DNA from: Corallococcus soli
Lineage (GTDB): Bacteria; Myxococcota; Myxococcia; Myxococcales; Myxococcaceae
Reading direction: 5' to 3'
DNA length: 64,000 nt
Assembly: GCF_014930455.1 (NCBI RefSeq)
Contig: NZ_JAAIYO010000001.1
Span: 1,550,001-1,614,000 of the forward strand
Shown: piece by piece, positions 50,666 to 58,655 of the stretch
Numbering within the stretch: the stretch's first letter is position 1
How the letters are laid out: the number at the start of each line of letters is the position of its first letter
Notes under the pieces: generated by a model
The model's database searches: none
Seen by the model: only the letters and a program-made list of their open reading frames with translations
What the model was told of the DNA's origin: nothing
Program-made: the position numbers and the translations under genes

Positions 50666-51877
50666 TCAGCAGCCCAGGTTGTTGCCGGGGCTCACGCCGA
50701 GCATGCCGCAGAAGCGCACGTAGGTGTCGATGCGGCTCTGCACCTGGCCGGGGTTGCCGCCGTTGCACTCCCTGGATCCGTTGATGGTGCGGATGGTCTC
50801 ACCGAAGCCCGCGCCGTTCACGATGGCGTTGTGCGCCGTCATGGAGCCCGCGCCGGTCTGCGTGGTCCAGAACCAGAAGCCCGCGCGCCACGCTGCGTTC
50901 GCGTCCTGCGCGAGCAGGTCCGGGTTCGCCTGGAGCGGCAGGCCCAGCGCGATGCCCGCCGCGCAGTAGTTGCCGTTCCAGGACAGCTGCATGGGACCGC
51001 GCCCGAAGTAGCGCTTGCCCGCCGCGCAGAAGCAGCCCGGAGGCCCCCACGACGTGTCGCAGTAGTCGCCCTTGTTGATCTCCTCGATGTGCACGAGGCC
51101 GCCCGTCTCATGCGAGGCGTTGGCCAGGAAGGCGGCCACCTCGCGCTTGCGGGTGTCGGCGTCGCCCGTGGTCGCGAGCCCGGAGAAGCTGGCCGCGGCG
51201 GAGACCAGGGCGTCGTAGGTGTAGAAGCCATGGCGGTTGGGGAACATGGCGTTGAACGTCTCGCGGGTGAGGATGCCCCCGAAGCCCGTCCCGCCACCGC
51301 CGCCACCACCGGAGACCCGGTCGAAGCTCCAGTGCTGGTTGGCGGTGCCCCCGTAGGGGTACTGGAGCAGCGGCGTCCCGTTGTCGGCGGAGCCCCAGGA
51401 CAGGTCCACCGCCATGTCCGTGTGCCGCAGGTGCATGCTGAACTGCGTGCCGCCCCGGTTCACGAACCGGAACTGCTGGTTGGCGCCGCCGACGTAGCTC
51501 CACTGGTGGATGATGGCGTTCTGGGCGGTGCTGACGCCCTGGACGTCCAGCCCCTTGCCGCTGTTCACGTTGATGATCTTGAAGTACCCGTTCGTCGTCG
51601 GCGCGACGTGGAACTTCTGCGCGTTGGTGCCGTTGCAGTCCCACTGCTGCACCTTGGCGCCGTCCGCCGTGCTGGACGAGGCCACGTCGATGCACTTGTT
51701 CGTCATCACCGAACGGATGACGTAGTCGCCCTCCGTGATGGTCGACACGATGGCGGGGCGCTCCACCTGCCCGGTCGCCTCCGGGGACTCCCCCGGGGCC
51801 TCCGGCCCGGAACAGCCTCCCAGCGCGCCCACGATGCCCAGCAAGGACAGACAGCGAAACCCTGAGGTGTTGGCCAT
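50666..51877 (-). CDS. secreted GH19 chitinase lipoprotein with ricin-type lectin domain
   Basis: The ATG at 51877 gives 403 residues. A lipoprotein signal (RCLSLLGIVGALGGCSGPEA, lipobox LGGC) is followed by a ricin B-like lectin domain (~50-185: GLDVQGVSTAQNAIIHQWSY, with QxW repeats such as KVQQWDC and NQHWSFD), a poly-Gly linker, and a GH19 domain (~200-403). GH19 features are FLANASHETGG (catalytic Glu), YFGRGPMQLSWNGNY and NPDLLAQDANAAWRAGFWFW. It would hydrolyse chitin or similar glycans outside the cell, fitting a predator of fungi or a scavenger. Confidence 0.93.
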   Translation of the reverse strand: MANTSGFRCLSLLGIVGALGGCSGPEAPGESPEATGQVERPAIVSTITEGDYVIRSVMTNKCIDVASSSTADGAKVQQWDCNGTNAQKFHVAPTTNGYFKIINVNSGKGLDVQGVSTAQNAIIHQWSYVGGANQQFRFVNRGGTQFSMHLRHTDMAVDLSWGSADNGTPLLQYPYGGTANQHWSFDRVSGGGGGGGTGFGGILTRETFNAMFPNRHGFYTYDALVSAAASFSGLATTGDADTRKREVAAFLANASHETGGLVHIEEINKGDYCDTSWGPPGCFCAAGKRYFGRGPMQLSWNGNYCAAGIALGLPLQANPDLLAQDANAAWRAGFWFWTTQTGAGSMTAHNAIVNGAGFGETIRTINGSRECNGGNPGQVQSRIDTYVRFCGMLGVSPGNNLGC

Positions 51878-52021
51878 GACGACTCCTGTGTGACGGGGTC
51901 CGGCCAACATAGTTCGGATGGCGAAGAAATCACGAATTAATGGTTAAGCGGTGGCTGGGAGCCATTTGAAGAGGGGGCGGCGCAATCCGTGTCAATGAGG
52001 GGAACCCGAAGTGTCGGATTT

Positions 52022-52044
52022 GAACGGGGCCCTGGGGCCTGTTC
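52022..52044. promoter_or_regulatory. 23-bp near-palindrome upstream of the basic NLS-like protein gene
   Basis: GAACgGGgCCCtGGGgCCtGTTC: the dyad GAAC-N-GG-N-CCC-T-GGG-N-CC-N-GTTC is symmetric at 20 of 23 positions including the centre. It lies 63 bp before the ATG at 52107, in an otherwise featureless 229-bp gap. It could be an operator. Confidence 0.4.
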
Positions 52045-52106
52045 ATGCGGGCACTGGAGGAAATAGGCTTTGACCCCCTTCAGTCTCCTTCCCCGGGAGG
52101 TTTCGA

Positions 52107-52994
52107 ATGCCTCGCAAGATTGGTGGCGGTAGCTCCTTCAAGGCGCCGTCGTTGTCTCCGCCCCCTGCTGCGTCCAGCTCCAAGCCCAGGAACACCGTCA
52201 CCACCGCGCCCCCGACGGCCTCGACGTCAGGCCAGAAGCGCCCGGCGGACGCGGTGGATGGCGCGGCCTCCGCCTCCGGCCCGAACAAGAAGCCGAAGGT
52301 GGACGGCGGGACGTCCCAGGAGGCGGACACGACGGAGAACCGGGCGAAGCGGCAGTTCCTCCGGGGGCAGCGCCGTCAGGAGTCCACCAGCGCGGTGGCG
52401 GCCTCCGGTGGGCGCAGCGAGTTCGTCAACCTCCAGCGGCTGGACCCGAAGGCCGCGGGCAAGCAGCGGGTGGAGACGGGCTTCGGCCCGACGAATGCGA
52501 GCCGGTTCCCCACGAAGGACCCGGGCTTCAAGATCACCACCGAGGCCAAGGACTACGGCAAGCAGAAGGTGGGGCACACGTACACGGAGCTGGTCGCGGC
52601 GATGAAGGAGGGCGGCGCCAGCGACAAGGCCATCGCCAAGGACCTGCTCAAGAAGCTGGAGGACCCGGACAGCACGCCCGCGGTGCTCACGGGGGACAAG
52701 GCGAAGAACGCCGCCGCCAAGCTCACGACCATCATGCACGTGTCCGAGCCCCAGCGCGTCCCCGGCTCCGACAAGACGGGGCGCGCGGTGCTGCGCATGG
52801 TGGAGAAGGGCGACCTCACCCTGGAGCAGGCCTTCACCGGCTCGAACCCCACGTTCCCCATGGCGAAGAACCCGAAGACCATGCGCCGCGTGGTGAACTA
52901 CGACGACACGAACTTCCGCAAGCCGCCGGAGAAGCCGCTCAAGTTCGACGAGATCGCCGCGAACATGTCCGACAGCAGCGACGACGAAATCTAG
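52107..52994 (+). CDS. basic, disordered-N-terminus protein with nuclear-localisation-like segment
   Basis: A 295-residue protein with GGGAGG upstream of the ATG. The first ~110 residues are Pro/Ser/Ala-rich and disordered. They contain GQKRPADAVDG and then GPNKKPKVDGG, 14 residues apart, which together resemble a bipartite or SV40-type nuclear-localisation signal. Residues ~120-295 are a compact domain of no known family (NLQRLDPKAAGKQRVETGFG, TNASRFPTKDPGF, GHTYTELVAAMKEGG, RAVLRMVEKGDLTLEQAF). It ends in an acidic tail (SDSSDDEI). No signal peptide. Neighbouring effector-like genes make a secreted effector conceivable, but this is inference. Confidence 0.75.
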   Translation: MPRKIGGGSSFKAPSLSPPPAASSSKPRNTVTTAPPTASTSGQKRPADAVDGAASASGPNKKPKVDGGTSQEADTTENRAKRQFLRGQRRQESTSAVAASGGRSEFVNLQRLDPKAAGKQRVETGFGPTNASRFPTKDPGFKITTEAKDYGKQKVGHTYTELVAAMKEGGASDKAIAKDLLKKLEDPDSTPAVLTGDKAKNAAAKLTTIMHVSEPQRVPGSDKTGRAVLRMVEKGDLTLEQAFTGSNPTFPMAKNPKTMRRVVNYDDTNFRKPPEKPLKFDEIAANMSDSSDDEI

Positions 52995-53000
52995 GCGTCC

Positions 53001-53747
53001 CTACAGGCGCGTGAGGAAGCGCTGGGCGAAGAGGTAGGCGTCGCCCGGCCAGCGGGCGGACACGTAGCGTCCGTCCTCCACCACGAAGGCGGGCGCGTGG
53101 TCCGCCGCGGTGCCGCGCTTCGTGCCCGCGCGGGGCCCGCGCTCGAAGTGGCCGGGCTCCGCGAGGGCGGCCACCACCTCCTCCTCCACGTAGGCGGGGT
53201 AGGTGCGGTAGTAGCGCCCCAGCTTCCACGCGGTCAGCAGGTACGCGGAGCGCTCCATGTACTTGGGCAGGCACGTCGTGCGCATGCCGTGCAGCAGGCT
53301 CAGGCCCGTGGCGGGGTCCTTGGCGCGCGCGAGCACGAGCACGCCGTGGCAGATGGCCGCGACGGGCCGCTGGAGCGCCCAGAACGCGGCCACCTTCGCC
53401 TGGAGGGCTTCACTGCCCAGGTACTGCCGCATGCCCGGCGCATGGCCGCCGGGCAGGAGCAGGGCGTCGAAGTCCTCCGGCACCACCGCGTCCCACGTCA
53501 GCGGCTTCTGGAAGCCCTCCGTGAGGGTGAGGTCGCCATAGAAGCGCCGGGGCTCTGGATCCGCGCCCAGCTTCCCGAAGATGACGCCCGTGAGCAGCAG
53601 GGGATCCGCCGCGGGCATGTGGCCCTTCTCCGTGGCGAACACCACCTGGTGGCCCGCGTCGGTGAGCAGGCGCCAGGGCACCGCGACCTCCGTGACGTCG
53701 AAGTCGCGGTCGGGCAGCGGGACGAGGACGCGGCGGGCGGGGGACAT
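53001..53747 (-). CDS. DJ-1/PfpI-family protein
   Basis: The ATG at 53747 (MSPARRVLVPLPDRDFD) gives 248 residues. It has the class I glutamine-amidotransferase-like fold: DALLLPGGHAPGMRQYLG, then the nucleophile elbow VAAICHGVLVLARA with Cys, and a conserved Glu-like residue near the N-terminus. Relatives include deglycases, Hsp31-type chaperones and proteases. Longer than DJ-1, with an inserted ~35-residue segment in the C-terminal half. Convergent with the NLS-like gene with only 6 bp between stops. Confidence 0.88.
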   Translation of the reverse strand: MSPARRVLVPLPDRDFDVTEVAVPWRLLTDAGHQVVFATEKGHMPAADPLLLTGVIFGKLGADPEPRRFYGDLTLTEGFQKPLTWDAVVPEDFDALLLPGGHAPGMRQYLGSEALQAKVAAFWALQRPVAAICHGVLVLARAKDPATGLSLLHGMRTTCLPKYMERSAYLLTAWKLGRYYRTYPAYVEEEVVAALAEPGHFERGPRAGTKRGTAADHAPAFVVEDGRYVSARWPGDAYLFAQRFLTRL

Positions 53748-53842
53748 GCTTCCAGTCTTCCCGTCCCCCCACCGCCTGACAAGCCCGCGCATCCCCCGTC
53801 ATGCGCCTGCGTCGCCTCCTCCCGGACCGCCGTGGGATGGGG

Positions 53843-56476
53843 TCAGTGGACCCGTCCGGCGGGCAGGTTGGAGCGGGCGGGGAAGCCGGGCAGCGAGGGC
53901 CTCCGCGCTTCATCCTTCCGCCACGGGGTGAGGAGCGCCTCACCGAACCCGTCCGTCGTGGCCTTCAGCGTGGGCGGCTCGCCGCACACCAGGGCGGTCA
54001 GGTCCTCCCCGCGCCGTCCCAGGTCATGGAACACGCGCCCGGGGCCCGGGCTCGTTGGATCCGGCATGGGCGAGGGGCTGAGGAGGAAGGGGGAGAGGAA
54101 GGCCGTCTGGCCCGCCGAGCGCGGTCCGACGTGGAGGAAGAGGGTGTTGGTCTCTCCGGAGTGGCAGCCGTTGCAGGTGTTCACGGAGAACTGGTGACGC
54201 GCTTCCGCGTTCACGCCGGGGGCGTTGAAGAAGAAGAAGAAGGGCGTGATGGCGGAGCCGGCCTGGAAGCCTTGACCCTGGAACATGGAGGGCACGTCGT
54301 GCGTCCCCGCGAGGATGGCGCTCTCGTTCTGCTGGATGTAGCTGGCCAGCAGGGGGGAGTTGTCGAGGAAGAGCTCGGGCGTGAGCGCCACCTTGGCGGC
54401 GGTGAGGCCCATGGGCCCGAAATGGAACTCGCGCAGCTCCCATTCGAAGTCGAGCGCGTTCTCATTGGTGCGGACCTGGCTGATGGCGCTGCCCATGAAG
54501 CGCCCCGGAGCCACGAATGCCTTGGTGAAGCGATCCGTGAGGGCCTGGAGCTTCGGCCGGTAGTCCGGGTGCGCGATGCCCAGCCGGGACAGCTCGTGCC
54601 AGTCACGCGCCCAGCGCTGGATCTCCTCCGGGCTTCCTCCCTGCAGCACGTATTCAAAGATGACGGTGAACGGCGTGGGATTGCCGGCGGGGTCGAGCAC
54701 CCCGAACACGAAGCGGCCTTCGCCCGCGGTCGCGCCTTCCTGGCGCAGGTCGATGCGGTTGACGATGGCGAGCAGGCGGAAGGGCGCGGTGTTGAAGTCG
54801 AGCGGCTGACCCGGCCCGCCGCTGCGCGCCTCCCAGGCATCCGTCACGAGGTCGCGGATGCCGGGGCGGGGCGGGATGACCGTGGGCCCCAGGACCTGGG
54901 GCTGCTCCCAGGTCCGCAGCCAGGCGCGCACCACCGGGGACGGGTCCATGCCGCCGCTCATCTCGCGCATCAGCGTGCCGAACGTCCAGGCGCCAGCGCC
55001 GGTGGTCCGCACCGGGTCTTCCACCACGGACAGGTCGGTGATGAGCAGCTCCTGGAAGGGATTGACCGAACACGTCGACGGGGCGCACGCGGTGGCGGAT
55101 TCGCAGCCGTTGGCCGCGTTCCCATCACAGTCGAACGTGCCCACCGCGCAGCCCAGGCCGCACGTGCCCACGCCGCAGACGGCGTTGGCGGAAGCGGCCC
55201 CGCCGCACGTCGTGCCGCAGGTGCCGCAGTTCGCCTCGTCCGACAACAGGTTGGCTTCACAGCCATTCGCCGGGTTGCCGTCACAGTCGCCCATGCCCAC
55301 CTCGCAGCCCGGTTGGAAGGCCACGCAGCCGGAGCGGTTCCCTGCTGCGTCGCGTGCGGAGACGAAGAGCTGCGCATTCAACTGGGTGGGCAGCAACAGC
55401 ATCATCGCGAGGCCGGTGGTCCCCGCCCTGGCTTCCGGACTCATGGGCGCGGGCACAGTGCAGGCGGCGTTCGTGAACAGGAGCACCCCGACCCCCAGTT
55501 CGGTCTGCATGCGCGCCATCGCGACGAAGGGCGGCACGGAGAAGGGGATGATGCCGGGCAGGAACGTGGGCAGCGGCGGAGCGACGTTGTCGTGGACGTA
55601 GGTGGCGGTCGCGGAGCAGGCAGAGACGTTGCCTGCCGCGTCCACCGCCTTCGCGGAGAAGAGCGCCGTCGCATTGGCGGCGGCCGTGACGGGGGCCGTG
55701 AAGGCCCCTGTCGTCGCGTGCGCGCTGACGGTGGTCAGCGGTGTTCCCGCGCAGCCCGCACCCGTGAAGACGCGCACGGAGGCGGCGGCCTCGGTCGTCC
55801 CGGTCAGCGACGGCTGGAGCTGGAAGGAGGGGGACGCCGGGGTGAAGCCCGTCAGCACCGGAGCCGGGGGCGGAACGACGTCCGCCTGGCAGTTGAAGAG
55901 TTCGAGCCCGCCCAGGGAGACGACCTCGATGCCTGCGCGGCTGTCGTTGTCATCCGTGACCTTCAGTCTGTACTTGCCGTGGGCACCCGGGGTGGCGACC
56001 GGGTACTCGCGCCGCTCGAAGCCGCCCCAGTTGATTTCATTGGCGCGGGTATCGACCACCACCCAGGCGCTGCCATTCCAGCCTTCGAGCGTGAACGCCC
56101 GGGGGGCGCGGGTGGTGACGCTGCCGTTGGCGTAGTTGAGGGCGTAGTGGGTGACCGTCTTCGGGCCGTCCGCCCATTCATAGGCAATCCAGGCGGGGGC
56201 GGCGCCCACGCTGGAGATCCACATGGAGCCGGTGTTCTGGTCGAAGGCCTTCCAGGCCTCGTAGGTGCCGCTGTACGCGCCGGAGCGGGTCACGGAGCCC
56301 GCGGGCAGGGTGGCGCCGGTCATCACGGGAACGAGGCTGCTTCCGCAGGCGAGTCCCTGCTCGCTGGCGCGTGTCTCGGGCGGTGGGGGAGGGGTGGCTT
56401 CTCCCTGGCATCCCGGCGCCGTGGCCAGGGCCAGGGCGCCGGCCAGGAAGAGACCTCTTCTGGAGGGAACGCTCAT
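53843..56476 (-). CDS. large discoidin-domain surface lipoprotein with Cys-rich repeats and CxxCH motif
   Basis: An 877-residue protein with lipoprotein signal MSVPSRRGLFLAGALALATAPGC (lipobox APGC). Residues ~45-190 are an F5/8-type-C (discoidin) domain (SGAYSGTYEAWKAFDQNTGS, then ERREYPVATPGAHGKYRLKV). Two Ig-like modules follow (~205-300 and later). A Cys-rich repeat module has CEVGMGDCDGNPANGC and GTFDCDGNAANGC, a type widespread in myxobacterial surface proteins. The C-terminal ~350 residues are a domain without clear relatives, with VNTCNGCHSGET, a CxxCH motif that could bind heme c or zinc. It is paralogous, over its discoidin part, to 60009-61871. Confidence 0.85.
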   Translation of the reverse strand: MSVPSRRGLFLAGALALATAPGCQGEATPPPPPETRASEQGLACGSSLVPVMTGATLPAGSVTRSGAYSGTYEAWKAFDQNTGSMWISSVGAAPAWIAYEWADGPKTVTHYALNYANGSVTTRAPRAFTLEGWNGSAWVVVDTRANEINWGGFERREYPVATPGAHGKYRLKVTDDNDSRAGIEVVSLGGLELFNCQADVVPPPAPVLTGFTPASPSFQLQPSLTGTTEAAASVRVFTGAGCAGTPLTTVSAHATTGAFTAPVTAAANATALFSAKAVDAAGNVSACSATATYVHDNVAPPLPTFLPGIIPFSVPPFVAMARMQTELGVGVLLFTNAACTVPAPMSPEARAGTTGLAMMLLLPTQLNAQLFVSARDAAGNRSGCVAFQPGCEVGMGDCDGNPANGCEANLLSDEANCGTCGTTCGGAASANAVCGVGTCGLGCAVGTFDCDGNAANGCESATACAPSTCSVNPFQELLITDLSVVEDPVRTTGAGAWTFGTLMREMSGGMDPSPVVRAWLRTWEQPQVLGPTVIPPRPGIRDLVTDAWEARSGGPGQPLDFNTAPFRLLAIVNRIDLRQEGATAGEGRFVFGVLDPAGNPTPFTVIFEYVLQGGSPEEIQRWARDWHELSRLGIAHPDYRPKLQALTDRFTKAFVAPGRFMGSAISQVRTNENALDFEWELREFHFGPMGLTAAKVALTPELFLDNSPLLASYIQQNESAILAGTHDVPSMFQGQGFQAGSAITPFFFFFNAPGVNAEARHQFSVNTCNGCHSGETNTLFLHVGPRSAGQTAFLSPFLLSPSPMPDPTSPGPGRVFHDLGRRGEDLTALVCGEPPTLKATTDGFGEALLTPWRKDEARRPSLPGFPARSNLPAGRVH

Positions 56477-56521
56477 GCGGTGCTCCTTGCTTCCATCGCT
56501 TCAGGTGACGGCCCGGGCGCT

Positions 56522-56541
56522 CTCGCGCGGGCTTGCGCGAG
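56522..56541. repeat. hairpin in the gap between response-regulator and discoidin genes
   Basis: CTCGCGC (56522-56528) pairs with GCGCGAG (56535-56541), loop of 6 bases. It lies in the 169-bp gap after the response-regulator stop, so it may terminate that gene or lead the downstream lipoprotein transcript. Confidence 0.45.
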
Positions 56542-56645
56542 CGTTGGGCCGTGCTGTGTTTGTACGGGCGCCCGCCGGCGCGCCGTGGAGCGATGTGTCG
56601 GAACCGCCGGAGCGGGGGATGAAACAGCCGCCGGGTGGGACGAAC

Positions 56646-57464
56646 TCAGAACGACTGTCGCAGCAGGGCCTCCACCGCGGCCTTGCGGCCGGGGCTCAGT
56701 CGCAGCCGCGTCCCGTCGCGGAGGACCACCACCCAGCCCTTGTCCACGTCGGGCTCCAGCTCACGGATGCGCTCCACGTTGACCAGCACGGAGCGGTGGA
56801 CGCGCACGAAGCGGCGTGGATCCAACCACTGCTCCACCTGGCCCAGCGTCTCCCGGAGCATGGGCCTGCGGGTGCCCGCGTGCAGCACCACGTAGTTGCC
56901 CTCCGCCTCGCACCAGTCCAGCTCCTCGACGGGGATCAACAGCACCTTGCCGCCCGTCTTCACCGCGATGCGCTCCACCGGGCCGCCGCTGGAGGGGGGC
57001 CGCGCGGGTTCGGGGGGCGGGCTCCGGTGGTGTTCCAGCAGGGACGACAATTGCTTCAGCAGGTCCCGGTCCCGGCCCTGGGCCCGCTGGCGGCGTGCGC
57101 GCTCCAGGGCCTCCCGGAAGCGCTGGTCGCTGAAGGGCTTGAGCAGGTAGTCCAGCGCGTTCGCCTCGAAGGCGCGCACCGCGTACCGGTCGAACGCCGT
57201 GACGAAGACGACCGGGGGCATGCGCTCCACGCCCACCTCGCGCAGGACGTCGAAGCCGTCCAGCTCCGGCATCTGCACGTCCAGGAAGACCAGGTCCGGC
57301 CGTTCGCGCAGGATGTGGTCCACGGCCTCGCGGCCTCCGTGGCAGGCGTGCACGTCGGTGACGTCGGGCGCCTGGGCCAGCAGGTGCCTCACGCTGTCGC
57401 GGGCCAGGGGCTCGTCGTCCACGACCAGGACGCGCCAGCCCTCCCGTCGGTGTGTCTCAACCAC
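56646..57464 (-). CDS. LytTR-type response regulator
   Basis: A 272-residue regulator starting at GTG 57464, overlapping the sensor kinase stop by 8 bp. The receiver domain (~10-125) has the acidic pair in VLVVDDEPLARD, the phospho-acceptor Asp in DLVFLDVQMPELDGF and the conserved Thr/Lys in VVFVTAFDR and DYLLKPF. A Pro-rich linker follows. The C-terminal LytTR DNA-binding domain (~165-272) has RIAVKTGGKVLLIPVEELDW and FVRVHRSVLVNVERI. It is the partner of the upstream LytS-type kinase. Confidence 0.95.
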   Translation of the reverse strand: MVETHRREGWRVLVVDDEPLARDSVRHLLAQAPDVTDVHACHGGREAVDHILRERPDLVFLDVQMPELDGFDVLREVGVERMPPVVFVTAFDRYAVRAFEANALDYLLKPFSDQRFREALERARRQRAQGRDRDLLKQLSSLLEHHRSPPPEPARPPSSGGPVERIAVKTGGKVLLIPVEELDWCEAEGNYVVLHAGTRRPMLRETLGQVEQWLDPRRFVRVHRSVLVNVERIRELEPDVDKGWVVVLRDGTRLRLSPGRKAAVEALLRQSF

Positions 57465-58581
57465 GAGTCCCCCGTACCATGTCTGTCTTTGTCTCCACGA
57501 AGGGCAGCTCCACCTTCGCGAGCACGCCGCCCCCGGGCAGATCCTCCAGTGTCAGCCCGTAGGGCTCGCCGTAGAGCTGCCGGATGCGGGCGCGCGTGTT
57601 GGCCACGCCGATGCCCGTGCCTCCGGCGCCGCCCGCCCGCAGGCCGGGCCCGTCGTCCCGCACCTCGAGCAGCAGCCGGTTTCCCTGTCGCGCGGTGCTC
57701 ACCTGGAGCTGGCCCCGGGCGGTCTTCCGCGCGATGCCGTGCTTGATGGCGTTCTCCACCAACGGCTGGAGGATGAGCGCGGGCACGCGGGCCTTGAGCG
57801 TGTCGGGCCCGGGCGACAGGTGGACCTCCAGGTGCCCGCCAAACCGGAGCTGTTCGATGCCGAGGAAGCGGCGCACCAGCTCCAGCTCGTCCTCCAGGAG
57901 GACCTCGTGGTCCCCACGGCCTTCCAGGCTCGCGCGCAGCAGATGTCCCAGCTCCGCGAGCGCCTCCACCGCCTCCGGATTGCGCTGCTGGCGCACCAGC
58001 CCGGCCACGGCGTTGAGGGTGTTGAAGAGGAAGTGCGGGTCCAACTGGGCCCGCAGCGCCTGGAGCCGGGCCTCCGCGAGCTGCGCCGCGAGGCGTGACT
58101 CCGCCAGCTCCCGCTCACGCAGGCGCCGCGTCGAGCGCAGGGCCAGCCACGCGGCGAGCAGGAGCAGGTATTCGAAGTAGCCCGTCGCGCCGCGTTCGAG
58201 CAGCAGGCGCCACAGGCCCTCCGTGAAGGACACCCCGCGCGCGCTCCATTGTTGGAGCGCGGACAGGACGGGCGCGAGCAGCAGCACGTGCACCTGGACG
58301 AAGCCCGCTCCCGCCACCAGCAGCAGGCCCAGGTGCCGGACGCGCCGGGGCCGTTCGGGGGGAATGCGCTGGAAGACGGCCAGCACCAGCGGCCCGAGCA
58401 GGGCCCACACGCTGTAGGGCAGCAGCGCGAGGGCGAGCTTGAGGAGGAGGTCGCGGGGGTCCTCGGCGTAGGCGCGCAGGGCGTGGGGCACCGCGCCCAG
58501 GAGGCCCGCGCCCATGCCCAGCAGCCAGACCCGCCGCATCGCGGACGGCCCTGCCCACTCCAGCGCTTCCCCCTGCGTCAT
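57457..58581 (-). CDS. LytS/YehU-type sensor histidine kinase
   Basis: A 374-residue membrane kinase. Four membrane helices (~16-36, 46-68, 83-110, 133-152) form the sensor; there is no large periplasmic domain. Coiled coil (~155-180) leads to the His_kinase motif QLDPHFLFNTLNAVAGL with the phospho-acceptor His. The ATPase has the N box ILQPLVENAIKHGI and G box VRDDGPGL, then GIGVANTRARI. It autophosphorylates and passes phosphate to the LytTR regulator encoded immediately downstream, with an 8-bp gene overlap. Confidence 0.94.
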   Translation of the reverse strand: MTQGEALEWAGPSAMRRVWLLGMGAGLLGAVPHALRAYAEDPRDLLLKLALALLPYSVWALLGPLVLAVFQRIPPERPRRVRHLGLLLVAGAGFVQVHVLLLAPVLSALQQWSARGVSFTEGLWRLLLERGATGYFEYLLLLAAWLALRSTRRLRERELAESRLAAQLAEARLQALRAQLDPHFLFNTLNAVAGLVRQQRNPEAVEALAELGHLLRASLEGRGDHEVLLEDELELVRRFLGIEQLRFGGHLEVHLSPGPDTLKARVPALILQPLVENAIKHGIARKTARGQLQVSTARQGNRLLLEVRDDGPGLRAGGAGGTGIGVANTRARIRQLYGEPYGLTLEDLPGGGVLAKVELPFVETKTDMVRGTRG

Positions 58582-58608
58582 GGCGTTCCCCGCCCCCAGG
58601 GGATGCAG

Positions 58609-58645
58609 CCTAACGGAGGAACCGGGTTTCGTTTCGGCTAACGTC
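58609..58645 (-). promoter_or_regulatory. possible LytTR-regulator direct repeats upstream of the kinase gene
   Basis: On the minus strand, GACGTTAGC (58637-58645) and TCCGTTAGG (58609-58617) each match the LytTR-family half-site pattern [TA][AC][CA]GTTN[AG][TC] at 8 of 9 positions. They are 28 bp apart start to start, more than the 21 bp typical. They lie in the 74-bp gap between the kinase gene and the divergent gene. Confidence 0.4.
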
Positions 58646-58655
58646 CCTGCGCGCC

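Noticed and set aside
52044-52080. Sigma-54 promoter before the NLS-like gene.
   Set aside because: A GGGCAC element is present but there is no GC at the required -12 spacing.
54124-54200. CNGCH in the discoidin lipoprotein as proof of a c-type cytochrome.
   Set aside because: A single CxxCH without a cytochrome fold or axial Met/His context is not enough. It is noted in the entry as possible heme or zinc site only.
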